From Rubrivivax sp. (GTDB lineage Bacteria; Pseudomonadota; Gammaproteobacteria; Burkholderiales; Burkholderiaceae_C): a stretch of DNA of 64,000 nt. The DNA lies in NCBI GenBank assembly GCA_016719535.1, contig JADJYX010000013.1, positions 384,681 through 448,680 of the forward strand, given 5' to 3'. The notes beneath the pieces are model-generated. The model did not search any database and was not told the origin of the DNA. It saw only the letters and a program-made list of their open reading frames with translations. Each line of letters starts with the position of its first letter. Positions within the stretch are counted from its first letter, which is position 1. Below, in pieces: positions 17,337-25,669 of this stretch. The position numbers and the translations under genes were made by a program.

Positions 17337-19508
17337 TCACGCCTTCAGAAACTCCGAACGCCCGGCCAGCCAGCGCTCCACCTGCGCCTGCGCCGCCGCC
17401 GGGTGCCCGGCCAGAAGCCGCGGCGCCAGCGCACGCGCATGCTGCAGCAGCTGGTCGTCCTTGGCCAGGTCGGCAAAGCGCAGCAGCGCATCGCCGCTCT
17501 GGCGCGCGCCCAGAAATTCGCCCGGACCGCGGATGTCGAGGTCGCGGCGCGCGATCTCGAAGCCATCGGTCGTCTCGGCCATCGCCTTCAACCGCGCCTT
17601 GCCGGTGTCGGACAGCGGCGTGGTGTAAAGCAGCACGCACACGCTGGCCACCGCGCCGCGGCCCACGCGCCCGCGCAGCTGGTGCAGCTGCGCCAGGCCG
17701 AAGCGCTCGGCATGCTCGATCACCATCAGGCTGGCATTGGGCACGTCGACGCCGACCTCGATCACCGTGGTGGCCACCAGCACCTGCATCTGCCCCTGCG
17801 TGAAGAGCGACATCACGGCCGCCTTCTCGGCCGCCGGCATGCGCCCATGCAGCAGGCCGACCATCGCCCCGGGCAGCGCCGCGCCCAGCTCGGCGTGGGT
17901 GGCGGTGGCGTTCTGCAGGTCGAGGTGCTCGCTCTCCTCGACCAGCGGGCATACCCAGTAGACCTGGCGGCCGCGCGCCACCTCCTCGCGGATGCGCTGC
18001 ACCACGTCGCTGCGCCGCGTATCCGCAAAGACCTTGGTCAGCACCGGCGTGCGGCCGGGCGGCAGCTCGTCGATGGTGCTGACGTCGAGATCGGCGAAAT
18101 AGGTCATCGCGAGGGTCCGGGGAATCGGCGTCGCGCTCATCATGAGCAAGTGAGGTTCGAAATGTGAGCCCCCAGCCCCTCGCTCGCGAGGGTCGCCCCC
18201 CAAGGGGGTGTGCCGGGCTTGGGGCGGCCCGGCGCCCGGCGCCTGCGCCTCCAGCTTCTGGCGCAAGGCCAGCCGCTGCGCGACGCCGAAGCGGTGCTGC
18301 TCGTCGACGATGGCCAGCCCCAGGCGGTGGAAGGCCACGTCGTGCTGGATGACGGCATGCGTGCCCACCACCAGCATCGCCTCGCCACTGGCCACCTGCG
18401 CCAGCATCTGCGTGCGGCCCTTGCCCTTGCGGCTGCCGGTCAGCCAGGCGACCGTGATGCCCTGCGGCTGCAGCCAGTCGACGAGCTTGCGGAAATGCTG
18501 CTCGGCCAGGATCTCGGTCGGCGCCATCAGCGCGCATTGCCAGCCGGCGTCGATGGCGGCGGCGGCCGACAGCGCGGCCACCACCGTCTTGCCGGAACCC
18601 ACGTCGCCCTGCAGCAGGCGGTTCATCGGCTGCGCGCGCGCGAGGTCGGCGGCGATCTCGGCCACCACGCGCCGCTGCGCGGCCGTCAGCGCGAAGGGCA
18701 GCACGCCCAGCAGCCGGTCGCGCAGGCCGCCCGCGCGCGGCGCCAGCGCCGGTGCGCGCAGCCGCGCGCGCCCGGCCTGCGCCTGCAGCTGCGACAGCTG
18801 CTGGGCCAGCAGCTCCTCCCACTTCAGCCGCTGCCAGGCCGGGTGGCTGCGGTCTTCCAGCGCCGCCAGCGGCGTGCCCGGCGGCGGGTGGTGCAGCAGC
18901 TGCAGCGCCTCGCGCAGCGACGGCATCCCCGCCGGCGGCGCATCCGGCGGCAGCACCTCGGCCAGCGGTGCGCGTCCCAGCGCCGACACCACCGCCTTGC
19001 GCAGATAGGCCTGCGGCAGCTGCGCGCTGCTGGGATAGACCGGCGTCAGCGCCGCGGGCAGCGGCGCGCCTTCGGCCACCCCCTTGACGACGGGATGGAC
19101 CATCTCACGGCCGAAGAAGCCGGCGCGCGCCTCGCCGCGCACGCGCAGGCGCTGGCCCACCGCCATCTGCTTCTGGTTGGAGGGGTAGAAATGCAGAAAG
19201 CGCAGCAGCAGCTCGCCCGAATCGTCCTGCAGGCGCACCAGCAGCTGGCGGCGCGATCGCTGCTCGACGCGGCAATCGACGACCAGGCCCTCGACCTGGC
19301 CGGCCTCGCCGTCGCGCAACGTGCCGATCGGCTGCAGCCGCGTCTCGTCCTCGTAGCGCAGCGGCAGGTGCAGCGCCAGGTCGATGTCGCGCAGCAGCCC
19401 CAGCCGGCGCATGGCCTGCACGGGCGCCGACAGCTTCACCGGCGCTGCAGCCACACCTTCGCCCACAGGGGGCTTGAGACGACGGGCGGGGGCGGCGGCA
19501 TCGGCCAT
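17337..19508 (-). CDS. recG: ATP-dependent DNA helicase RecG (with in-frame insertion)
   Basis: RecG is a superfamily 2 helicase that regresses stalled forks and processes Holliday junctions. The 723-residue protein has the N-terminal wedge/OB domain, Walker A GDVGSGKTVVAAL, DEQH box AIVDEQHRFG, motif III MMSATPIPRTLAM and the C-terminal GRVGRG motif. Between LALRQKL and HLLMMSATP there are about 30 extra residues (about 421-450) rich in Gly, Pro and Arg, encoded by a palindromic repeat. The start at 19508 has a -10-like GAGAAT 6 nt upstream, suggesting a leaderless transcript. Confidence 0.94.
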   Translation of the reverse strand: MADAAAPARRLKPPVGEGVAAAPVKLSAPVQAMRRLGLLRDIDLALHLPLRYEDETRLQPIGTLRDGEAGQVEGLVVDCRVEQRSRRQLLVRLQDDSGELLLRFLHFYPSNQKQMAVGQRLRVRGEARAGFFGREMVHPVVKGVAEGAPLPAALTPVYPSSAQLPQAYLRKAVVSALGRAPLAEVLPPDAPPAGMPSLREALQLLHHPPPGTPLAALEDRSHPAWQRLKWEELLAQQLSQLQAQAGRARLRAPALAPRAGGLRDRLLGVLPFALTAAQRRVVAEIAADLARAQPMNRLLQGDVGSGKTVVAALSAAAAIDAGWQCALMAPTEILAEQHFRKLVDWLQPQGITVAWLTGSRKGKGRTQMLAQVASGEAMLVVGTHAVIQHDVAFHRLGLAIVDEQHRFGVAQRLALRQKLEAQAPGAGPPQARHTPLGGDPRERGAGGSHFEPHLLMMSATPIPRTLAMTYFADLDVSTIDELPPGRTPVLTKVFADTRRSDVVQRIREEVARGRQVYWVCPLVEESEHLDLQNATATHAELGAALPGAMVGLLHGRMPAAEKAAVMSLFTQGQMQVLVATTVIEVGVDVPNASLMVIEHAERFGLAQLHQLRGRVGRGAVASVCVLLYTTPLSDTGKARLKAMAETTDGFEIARRDLDIRGPGEFLGARQSGDALLRFADLAKDDQLLQHARALAPRLLAGHPAAAQAQVERWLAGRSEFLKA
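18176..18233. repeat. Multi-hairpin repeat inserted in frame within recG
   Basis: Three short dyads follow each other: CCCTCGC/GCGAGGG (18177-18192), CCCCC/GGGGG around AA (18197-18208) and GCCGGGC/GCCCGGC (18212-18233). Similar C-run/G-run palindromes are common in intergenic DNA of Burkholderiales. A partial relative (CACCCCCTTGCGGGGGG) occurs at 36879-36899. Its location inside the helicase gene, with frame kept, is unusual. Confidence 0.6.
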
Positions 19509-19591
19509 GGAACAATTCTCAGGGCTGCGCGGTCCATGTCGATCCATGATCCGCGGCCTTCACCGCCAAGGCCGGTTCAGCCTTGCCCCCC

Positions 19592-20632
19592 ATGACCCCG
19601 CGCGCCGATCTCACCGTTGCCGATTTCGACTTCGTGCTGCCGCCGGCGCTGATCGCCCAGCAGCCCGCGGCCGAACGCAGCGCCTCGCGGCTGCTCGACG
19701 GCCGCGGCGCCACGCCGGTGGACCGTGTCTTCCGCGACCTGCCCACGCTGCTGCAGCCCGGCGACCTGATGGTGTTCAACGACACCCGCGTCATCAAGGC
19801 GCGCCTGTTCGGTGAAAAGCCCACCGGCGGCGCGGTGGAGGCGCTGGTCGAGCGCATCCTGCCCGGCCACGAGGTGTGGGCCCACCTGCGCGCCAGCAAG
19901 TCGCCCAGGGCCGGCACGCTGGTGCGCTTTGGCGACGCCTTCGACGCCGAGGTGCTGGGCCGCGCCGGCCCCGACGGCTCGCTGTTCCACCTGCGCTTTC
20001 CCGCCGACCCGCTGGTGCTGCTGCAGCGCCACGGCCACGTGCCGCTGCCGCCCTACATCCAGCATGCCGATGCGCCGGAGGACGAGGCGCGCTACCAGAC
20101 CGTCTTCGCCGACCGCCCCGGCGCGGTGGCGGCGCCCACGGCGGCGCTGCATTTCGACGAACCGCTGCTGCAGGCGCTGCAGCAGCGCGGCGTGCAGCAG
20201 GCGCGCGTGACGCTGCATGTCGGCGCGGGCACCTTCCAGCCGGTGCGCGTGGAGCGCATCGCCGACCACCAGATGCACAGCGAGTGGTTCGAGGTCGGCG
20301 CCCGGACCGTGGCCGCCATCGCGGCCACGCGCGCGGCCGGCGGGCGCATCGTCGTGATCGGCACCACGGCGCTGCGGGCGCTGGAATCGGCGGCGCGCGG
20401 CGGCACGCTGCAGCCGATGACCGGCGACACCGACATCTTCATCACGCCCGGTTTTCGCTTCCGCGTCGCCGACCTGCTGGTGACCAACTTCCACCTGCCG
20501 CGCAGCACGCTGATGATGCTGGTCAGCGCCTTTGCCGGCCACGACCACATCATGGCGCTCTACCGCCACGCGGTGGAGGCGCGCTACCGCTTCTTCAGCT
20601 ACGGCGACGCGATGCTGCTGCAGCGCGCCTGA
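19592..20632 (+). CDS. queA: S-adenosylmethionine:tRNA ribosyltransferase-isomerase
   Basis: QueA transfers the ribosyl moiety of SAM to preQ1 in tRNA, forming epoxyqueuosine. The 346-residue protein shows family sequences DFDFVLPPALIAQQPAAER, MVFNDTRVIKARLFG, PLPPYIQ, the central GAVAAPTAALHF and TFQPVRVERIADHQMHSEW, and IGTTALRALESA. The ATG at 19592 gives the usual N-terminus. The next gene, tgt, acts one step earlier in the same queuosine pathway, 33 bp downstream on the same strand. Confidence 0.96.
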   Translation: MTPRADLTVADFDFVLPPALIAQQPAAERSASRLLDGRGATPVDRVFRDLPTLLQPGDLMVFNDTRVIKARLFGEKPTGGAVEALVERILPGHEVWAHLRASKSPRAGTLVRFGDAFDAEVLGRAGPDGSLFHLRFPADPLVLLQRHGHVPLPPYIQHADAPEDEARYQTVFADRPGAVAAPTAALHFDEPLLQALQQRGVQQARVTLHVGAGTFQPVRVERIADHQMHSEWFEVGARTVAAIAATRAAGGRIVVIGTTALRALESAARGGTLQPMTGDTDIFITPGFRFRVADLLVTNFHLPRSTLMMLVSAFAGHDHIMALYRHAVEARYRFFSYGDAMLLQRA

Positions 20633-20653
20633 AGTGCCGGGAACGGGCGCGGC

Positions 20654-20659
20654 GACAAT
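20654..20659 (+). promoter_or_regulatory. -10-like element 6 nt before tgt
   Basis: GACAAT followed by CGCCGC and then the ATG of tgt. No Shine-Dalgarno fits in between, so a leaderless mRNA is plausible; tgt may also be read through from queA. Confidence 0.35.
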
Positions 20660-20665
20660 CGCCGC

Positions 20666-21796
20666 ATGCTCCAGTTCGACCTGCTGAAGACCGAGGGCCT
20701 CGCGCGCCGCGGCCGCCTGACGCTCAACCACGGCGTCGTCGAGACCCCCGTCTTCATGCCGGTGGGCACCTACGGCACCGTCAAGGGCGTGCTGCCACGC
20801 TCGCTCGAGGAGATGGGCGCGCAGATCATCCTCGGCAATACCTTCCACCTGTGGCTGCGGCCGGGGCTGGAGGTCATCCGCGGCTTCGGCGGCCTGCACC
20901 GCTTCGAAGGCTGGACACGGCCGATGCTGACCGACAGCGGCGGCTTCCAGGTGTGGAGCCTGGGCGAGATGCGAAAGATCGGCGAGGAAGGCGTGCGCTT
21001 CGCCAGCCCCGTCAACGGCGACAAGCTGTTCCTCACGCCCGAGGTCAGCATGCAGATCCAGACGGTGCTGAATGCCGACATCGTGATGCAGTTCGACGAG
21101 TGCACGCCCTACGAGACGGCGGGACGCATCACCACCGAGGCCGAGGCGCGCGCGTCGATGGCACTGAGCCTGCGCTGGGCGCGCCGCTCCCGGGACGAAT
21201 TCCTGCGCCTGGCCAATCCGAATGCGCTCTTCGGCATCGTGCAGGGCGGCATGTTCGAGCACCTGCGCGAGGAATCGCTGGCCCACCTGGTCGAGCTGGA
21301 CCTGCCGGGCTATGCGGTGGGCGGCGTCAGCGTCGGTGAACCGAAGGAGGACATGCGCCGCATCATGGCGCACACGCCGCAGCGGCTGCCGGCGGCGAAG
21401 CCGCGCTACCTGATGGGCGTGGGCACGCCCGAGGACCTGGTCGAGGCCGTGCACTGCGGCGTGGACATGCTGGACTGCGTGATGCCCACGCGCAATGCGC
21501 GCAACGGCCACCTGTTCACGCGCTTGGGCGACCTGCGGCTGCGCAATGCGCGCTTCAAGACCGACCAGCGGCCGATCGACCCCACGTGCAGCTGCTACGC
21601 CTGCACGAAGTTCAGCCGCGCCTACCTGCACCACCTGGACCGCTGCGGCGAGATGCTGGGCCCGATGCTGGCCAGCATCCACAACCTGCACTACTACGTC
21701 AACCTGATGCGCGAGCTGCGGCAGGCGCTGGACGAGGGCCGCTTCGAGGCCTTCCGCGCACAGTTCCTGGCCGACCGCGCGGGCGGGGTGGATTAG
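20666..21796 (+). CDS. tgt: Queuine/preQ1 tRNA-guanine transglycosylase
   Basis: Tgt exchanges guanine-34 for preQ1 in tRNAs with GUN anticodons. The 376-residue protein has catalytic Asp90 in LTDSGGFQVWSL, the second catalytic region VDMLDCVMPTRNARNG, and the zinc site CSCYACTKF followed by a downstream His. Length is standard. The stop overlaps the convergent C39 ABC exporter stop by 3 bp, so no terminator fits between them. Confidence 0.97.
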   Translation: MLQFDLLKTEGLARRGRLTLNHGVVETPVFMPVGTYGTVKGVLPRSLEEMGAQIILGNTFHLWLRPGLEVIRGFGGLHRFEGWTRPMLTDSGGFQVWSLGEMRKIGEEGVRFASPVNGDKLFLTPEVSMQIQTVLNADIVMQFDECTPYETAGRITTEAEARASMALSLRWARRSRDEFLRLANPNALFGIVQGGMFEHLREESLAHLVELDLPGYAVGGVSVGEPKEDMRRIMAHTPQRLPAAKPRYLMGVGTPEDLVEAVHCGVDMLDCVMPTRNARNGHLFTRLGDLRLRNARFKTDQRPIDPTCSCYACTKFSRAYLHHLDRCGEMLGPMLASIHNLHYYVNLMRELRQALDEGRFEAFRAQFLADRAGGVD

Positions 21797-23925
21797 TTCA
21801 GGCTCGACGACGGCGGCACCGTGCGCAGGTCCTGCGCCACGCGGCCGTCGTGCAGCGCGATCACGCGCGTGGCCGAGGCGATGGTCTCGGGCCGGTGGGC
21901 GACGATCACGCGCGTCAGCGCCAGCTGGCGCACGGCCTGGTTGACGGTGCGCTCGCGGTCGACGTCGAGCGCGCTGGTGGCCTCGTCCAGCAGCAGGATG
22001 CGCGGCCGCTTGTAGAGCGCGCGCGCCAGCAGGATGCGCTGCTTCTGCCCGCCCGACAGCGCCGTGCCCAGCTCGCCGATCAGCGTGTGGTAGCCCATCG
22101 GCATGGCCTCGATCTCGTCGTGCACGGCGGCCACGCGGGCGCATTGCCCGATCCAGTCGCGGTCGGGCCGCGGGTCGAAGAAGCAGATGTTGTCGGCCAC
22201 GGAGCCCGAGAACAGCGGCTCGTCCTGCATCACCACGCCGACCATCTGGCGCCAGCGCTGCAGGCCCAGGCGCTGCAGCGGCACATCCCCGATGCGGACC
22301 TCGCCCGCCGTCGGCGCCAGGATGCCGAGCATGACCTTCAGCAGCGTGGTCTTGCCGCAGCCCGAGGGGCCGGTGATGGCCACCGATTCACCCGGCTCGA
22401 TGCGCAGGCTCACGCGCTGCAGCACCTCGGGCTCGCCGTCGGCATAGCGCAAGCTCACATTCACCAGCTCGATGCCGGGTGCCGGCTCCACGCCCGGCGC
22501 GGCGGCCGAGGCCTCGGATTCGGGCGGCGTCAGCACGATGTCGGCCAGCCGCTCGCCCTGCAGGCGCAGCATGCGCAGCTGCACCCACTTGTCGATCAGG
22601 CCGCTGACGCGCTGCGCAAACTGCTCCTTGTAGGCAAAGAACGCGAACAGCATGCCGACGCTGAGCGAGCGCTCCAGCACCAGCAGCGCGCCCAGCCAGA
22701 TCACCGCCACGCGCTCCAGGCCGAACAGCAGCCGGTGCGCCAGCGCCGCCCACAGTTCGAGCTTGCGTGTGGCGATGTCGGCATTCATGGTGTCGGCCAC
22801 CAGGCTGGCAAAACGGTTGCGACGGTCGGCCTGCGCGCCGAAGAGCTTGATCGCCTGCACCCCGCGCAGCGACTCCAGGAAATGGCTGTTCTGCCGCGCC
22901 TCGTGCACCAGCGCCTCTTCGGTGGCGGCGCGCAGCGGGCGCATGAAGGCCCAGCGCAACCCGCCATAGAGCAGCACCGCGGCCAGCGCCACCGCGGTCA
23001 GGCGCAGGCTATAGACGGCCATCATCGCCAGCGTCAGCACCACCAGCGCGCCGTCGAGCACGGCTTCGACGAAGCTGGTGGTGAGCGCCTTCTGGATCTG
23101 CTGCACCGAGCCGAAGCGCGACCAGATGTCGCCGATGTGGCGCTTCTCGAACCAGTCCACCGGCAGCCGCAGCAGGTGCGCAAAGACATTCAGCAGCCAC
23201 TGCAGGTTGAGCGTGGCCGACAGCACCAGCACCGCCCAGGCACGGCCGGCCGCCGTCAGCACCTGGATGCCCACCAGCAGCGCAAATCCCACGCCCAGCG
23301 TGAACAGCAGGTCGCGGTCGCCGCTGACGAGCACGTCGTCGACCACCCACTGCATGAAGAACGGTGTGAGCAGCACGAAGAGCTCGAGCGCCAGTGCCAG
23401 CAGCAGCACCTGCGCCAGCGCGCGCTTGAGGCCGCTGACCGGTCCCAGCAGGTCGCGCCAGCGCACCGGGCGGCGTTCCTGCCGCGGCGCGAAACCGGGG
23501 CCGGGCAAGAGTTCGAGCGCGACGCCGGTGAAATGCGGCGACACCTCGGCCAGCTTCAGCCGCCGCTCGCCATGCGCGGGGTCGTGGATGGTCGCCACGC
23601 CGCGTTTGACCGACACCAGCACCACGAAGTGGTTCAGGTCCCAGTGCAGGATGCAGGGGGTCTGCAGCTGGTCGAGTTCATCGAGCTCGGCGCGCAGCGC
23701 GCGCGACTGCAGCTGCAACGCGTCGGCCATGCGCACCAGGTCAACCATCGTCACGCCCTTGAGCGAGAGCGAGAAGCGCTGGCGCAGCGCCGCCACGTCG
23801 GTCAGCAGGCCATGCGCGCTGGCCACCATCGCCAGGCAGGCCAGGCCGCATTCGGCGGCCTCGGTCTGCAGCATCACCGGCACGCGGCCGGCGCGCAGGC
23901 CCAGGTCGAGCACGGCAGGGGTCAC
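21793..23925 (-). CDS. C39-peptidase ABC exporter (processes and exports double-glycine peptides)
   Basis: A 710-residue bacteriocin-type ABC transporter. An N-terminal C39 protease domain has Cys26 in LQTEAAECGLACLAM, His99 in CILHWDLNHFVVLV and Asp115 in IHDPAHG, so it should be catalytic. A six-helix membrane domain and an ATPase domain follow: Walker A GPSGCGKTTL, signature LSGGQKQR, Walker B ILLLDEATSALD. The GTG at 23925 comes 10 nt after the stop of the HlyD gene; an ATG at 23874 would delete part of the protease domain. With the adjacent double-glycine peptide gene this forms a process-and-export pair. The outer-membrane channel is not encoded here. Confidence 0.9.
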   Translation of the reverse strand: MTPAVLDLGLRAGRVPVMLQTEAAECGLACLAMVASAHGLLTDVAALRQRFSLSLKGVTMVDLVRMADALQLQSRALRAELDELDQLQTPCILHWDLNHFVVLVSVKRGVATIHDPAHGERRLKLAEVSPHFTGVALELLPGPGFAPRQERRPVRWRDLLGPVSGLKRALAQVLLLALALELFVLLTPFFMQWVVDDVLVSGDRDLLFTLGVGFALLVGIQVLTAAGRAWAVLVLSATLNLQWLLNVFAHLLRLPVDWFEKRHIGDIWSRFGSVQQIQKALTTSFVEAVLDGALVVLTLAMMAVYSLRLTAVALAAVLLYGGLRWAFMRPLRAATEEALVHEARQNSHFLESLRGVQAIKLFGAQADRRNRFASLVADTMNADIATRKLELWAALAHRLLFGLERVAVIWLGALLVLERSLSVGMLFAFFAYKEQFAQRVSGLIDKWVQLRMLRLQGERLADIVLTPPESEASAAAPGVEPAPGIELVNVSLRYADGEPEVLQRVSLRIEPGESVAITGPSGCGKTTLLKVMLGILAPTAGEVRIGDVPLQRLGLQRWRQMVGVVMQDEPLFSGSVADNICFFDPRPDRDWIGQCARVAAVHDEIEAMPMGYHTLIGELGTALSGGQKQRILLARALYKRPRILLLDEATSALDVDRERTVNQAVRQLALTRVIVAHRPETIASATRVIALHDGRVAQDLRTVPPSSSLN

Positions 23926-23935
23926 GGCCGATGGA

Positions 23936-25195
23936 TCACAGTCGTTGCTGCAGGCCGAACAGGGGCTCGAACAGCCATTCCACCAGGCGCCGGCGTTCCA
24001 GCTGCACGTCGGCCTGCAGCCGCATGCCGGCCGCCAGCGGCTGCGGCCACTGCGACAGGGCCGCCTCGTCCAGCGCCACGGTGATGCGAAACAGCGCCTC
24101 GCCGGGCCGCACCGGCTGCACGCCGGCCAGGGCCTGCGTCGCCAGCTCACCCGCCGCCAGCGGCGTGCGCGAGACCTGCAGCACGCGGCCTTCGAGCGGG
24201 CCGAACTTCTGGTACGGAAAGGCTTCCAGCCGCAGCCGCACCGACTGCCCCGGCCGCACGAAGCCGACCGCGCTGCTGGGCGCATAGAGCTGGGCCTGCA
24301 GCACGGCACCCTGCGGCACCAGGCTGGCCAGCGCCGACGACGGCGCCACCGCCTGTCCCGGCTCGGCCAGCACCGCACCGACCATGCCGTCCTGCGGTGC
24401 GCGCACGATCAGCCGGCGCTCGCTGTCCTGCTCGGCAGCCTCACGCGTCAGCTCGGCCAGGTCGCGCTCGATGCCGCCCTGGGTGTTGCGCGCCAGCAGC
24501 GGCAGGCTGCGGCGCTCGCCCTCGAGCTGCGCGCGCTCGCGCTGCAGCGCCAGCCGCTGCCGCTGCAGCGCCTGCAGCTGCGCCTGCAGGCCCAGCACCT
24601 CTTCCTGTTTGGCCAGCACCTGGGCTTCGGAGATGAAGTTGTCGCGGCGCAAGGCCTCGAGCCGGTCTTGCGCCTGCTGGGCCAGCGCCAGCCGCTGCTG
24701 CTGCAGCGCCGCTTCGCCGTCGACCTGGTCGGCTTCCGCCACCAGCGTCTGCAGGCGGCGATCGAGCGCGGCCAGCTGCGCGGCGGCCAGACTGTCCTGC
24801 TGGCGGGCCGCCTCCTGCAGGCTGCGCTGGCGTTCGCCCAGGCTGCGGCGCACCTCGGCCTGGGCGTCGGCCAGCAGCCGCGGCCGCTCCAGCGCCAGCA
24901 CGAAGAGCACGTCGCCGGCTTTCACCGTCTGCCCTTCGGCCACGCGCCGTTCGATGACCGTGGCCGCCTCGGCCGGCACCAGGCGGATGAGGCCACGGTC
25001 GGGCGCGAGCGCCCCGTCGACCGTGGCCTTGCGCGTGTACTGCGCCAGGGCCAGGAAGGCGCCGACGAGCAAGGCGACCACCAGCACGCCCAGCGTGACC
25101 AGATCCAGCGACAGCGGCCGCAGCAGTTGCACGCGGCCGAGCCCGGTGCCCTGCCGCGCCTGCAACGCCTCGTCCCGGAACAGCGGCCGTGTCAC
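23936..25195 (-). CDS. HlyD-family membrane fusion protein of the peptide exporter
   Basis: A 419-residue type I secretion adaptor: short cytoplasmic start (VTRPLFRDEALQARQ), one transmembrane helix (about 25-48), a biotinyl-lipoyl hairpin split by a long Gln/Ala/Arg-rich coiled coil (about 115-270), then a beta domain with APQDGMVGAVLAEPGQAV. It links the ABC exporter to an outer-membrane channel. I chose the GTG at 25195, which starts at the homologous Thr-Arg-Pro-Leu-Phe, rather than the ATG at 25417, whose leader shows no family character. The peptide gene lies 187 bp upstream with only non-coding sequence between. Confidence 0.85.
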   Translation of the reverse strand: MTRPLFRDEALQARQGTGLGRVQLLRPLSLDLVTLGVLVVALLVGAFLALAQYTRKATVDGALAPDRGLIRLVPAEAATVIERRVAEGQTVKAGDVLFVLALERPRLLADAQAEVRRSLGERQRSLQEAARQQDSLAAAQLAALDRRLQTLVAEADQVDGEAALQQQRLALAQQAQDRLEALRRDNFISEAQVLAKQEEVLGLQAQLQALQRQRLALQRERAQLEGERRSLPLLARNTQGGIERDLAELTREAAEQDSERRLIVRAPQDGMVGAVLAEPGQAVAPSSALASLVPQGAVLQAQLYAPSSAVGFVRPGQSVRLRLEAFPYQKFGPLEGRVLQVSRTPLAAGELATQALAGVQPVRPGEALFRITVALDEAALSQWPQPLAAGMRLQADVQLERRRLVEWLFEPLFGLQQRL

Positions 25196-25382
25196 CGCCG
25201 CCGGCCCTGCCCAAGGCTGGGGCCCGGGCTCATAAAGCCACGCCCGGTTTGGATGCCGGCGGACCCTCGAGGGGGCGCGGGCCCACCGGCGCGGGCGTGT
25301 AAAACGGTACCGCCGAACCGACGCACGAAGGCCGGCCCAGCAACGGTCGTGCGCGGGGTCGACCCGCAGCACGGCCGCAACG

Positions 25383-25529
25383 TCACCAGGTGCTGCGGGG
25401 GGAATCGGTCGCGCCACCAGTACCGCCGCTCACGGCCTTGAGCTGCTCGGGCTGCAGGGGCACCGGGCTCTTCGGGGCGACGGCGGGCTGCGACGACAGG
25501 CGGCGGAAGAGGTTCTGGATCAGCGTCAT
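25383..25529 (-). CDS. Small double-glycine leader peptide (predicted C39 exporter substrate)
   Basis: A 48-residue peptide starting MTLIQNLFRRLSSQ. The middle is a classic double-glycine leader, LQPEQLKAVSGG (residues 25-36), the recognition site of C39 proteases. Cleavage after GG36 would release only TGGATDSPRSTW, 12 residues, or 9 if the second GG is used. GGAG precedes the ATG. It lies between luxR and the HlyD/C39 exporter genes on the same strand, and a lux-box-like dyad (25605-25620) with a TTCAAT -10-like element lies upstream. The mature peptide has no cysteine and is far shorter than known bacteriocins, so a signalling role is at least as likely. Confidence 0.75.
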   Translation of the reverse strand: MTLIQNLFRRLSSQPAVAPKSPVPLQPEQLKAVSGGTGGATDSPRSTW

Positions 25530-25575
25530 GGTCGATCTCCGTGCTGCAAACGTGCTCAATTGCACATCGGGATCG

Positions 25576-25581
25576 ATTGAA
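25576..25581 (-). promoter_or_regulatory. -10-like element of the peptide gene
   Basis: TTCAAT on the minus strand is centred 34 bp downstream of the lux-box centre, the spacing of class II LuxR-activated promoters where the box overlaps -35. It is 47 nt before the ATG. Inferred from spacing only. Confidence 0.4.
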
Positions 25582-25604
25582 GCAGGCCAGATTCGTGCAA
25601 GCCA

Positions 25605-25620
25605 CTGTCAGCCCTTACAG
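25605..25620 (-). promoter_or_regulatory. lux-box-like dyad upstream of the double-glycine peptide gene
   Basis: Plus-strand sequence CTGTCAGCCCTTACAG; on the minus strand CTGTAAG-GG-CTGACAG. It shares the half-site CTTACAG with the two copies between luxR and the rsaM-like gene, and no other copy was noticed in the window. The ideal form CTGTAAG-N2-CTTACAG resembles the half-site of Burkholderia cep boxes. This is the likely binding site of the neighbouring LuxR protein. Confidence 0.65.
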
Positions 25621-25669
25621 GTTTGGCGGCCAAAACAACGCCGGAACAGCGTCGGGAAAACTCGACGGT

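Noticed and set aside
25196..25382. A second double-glycine peptide between the peptide and HlyD genes
   Set aside because: No frame has a start with a ribosome-binding site and a leader-like LxxxELxxVxGG pattern.
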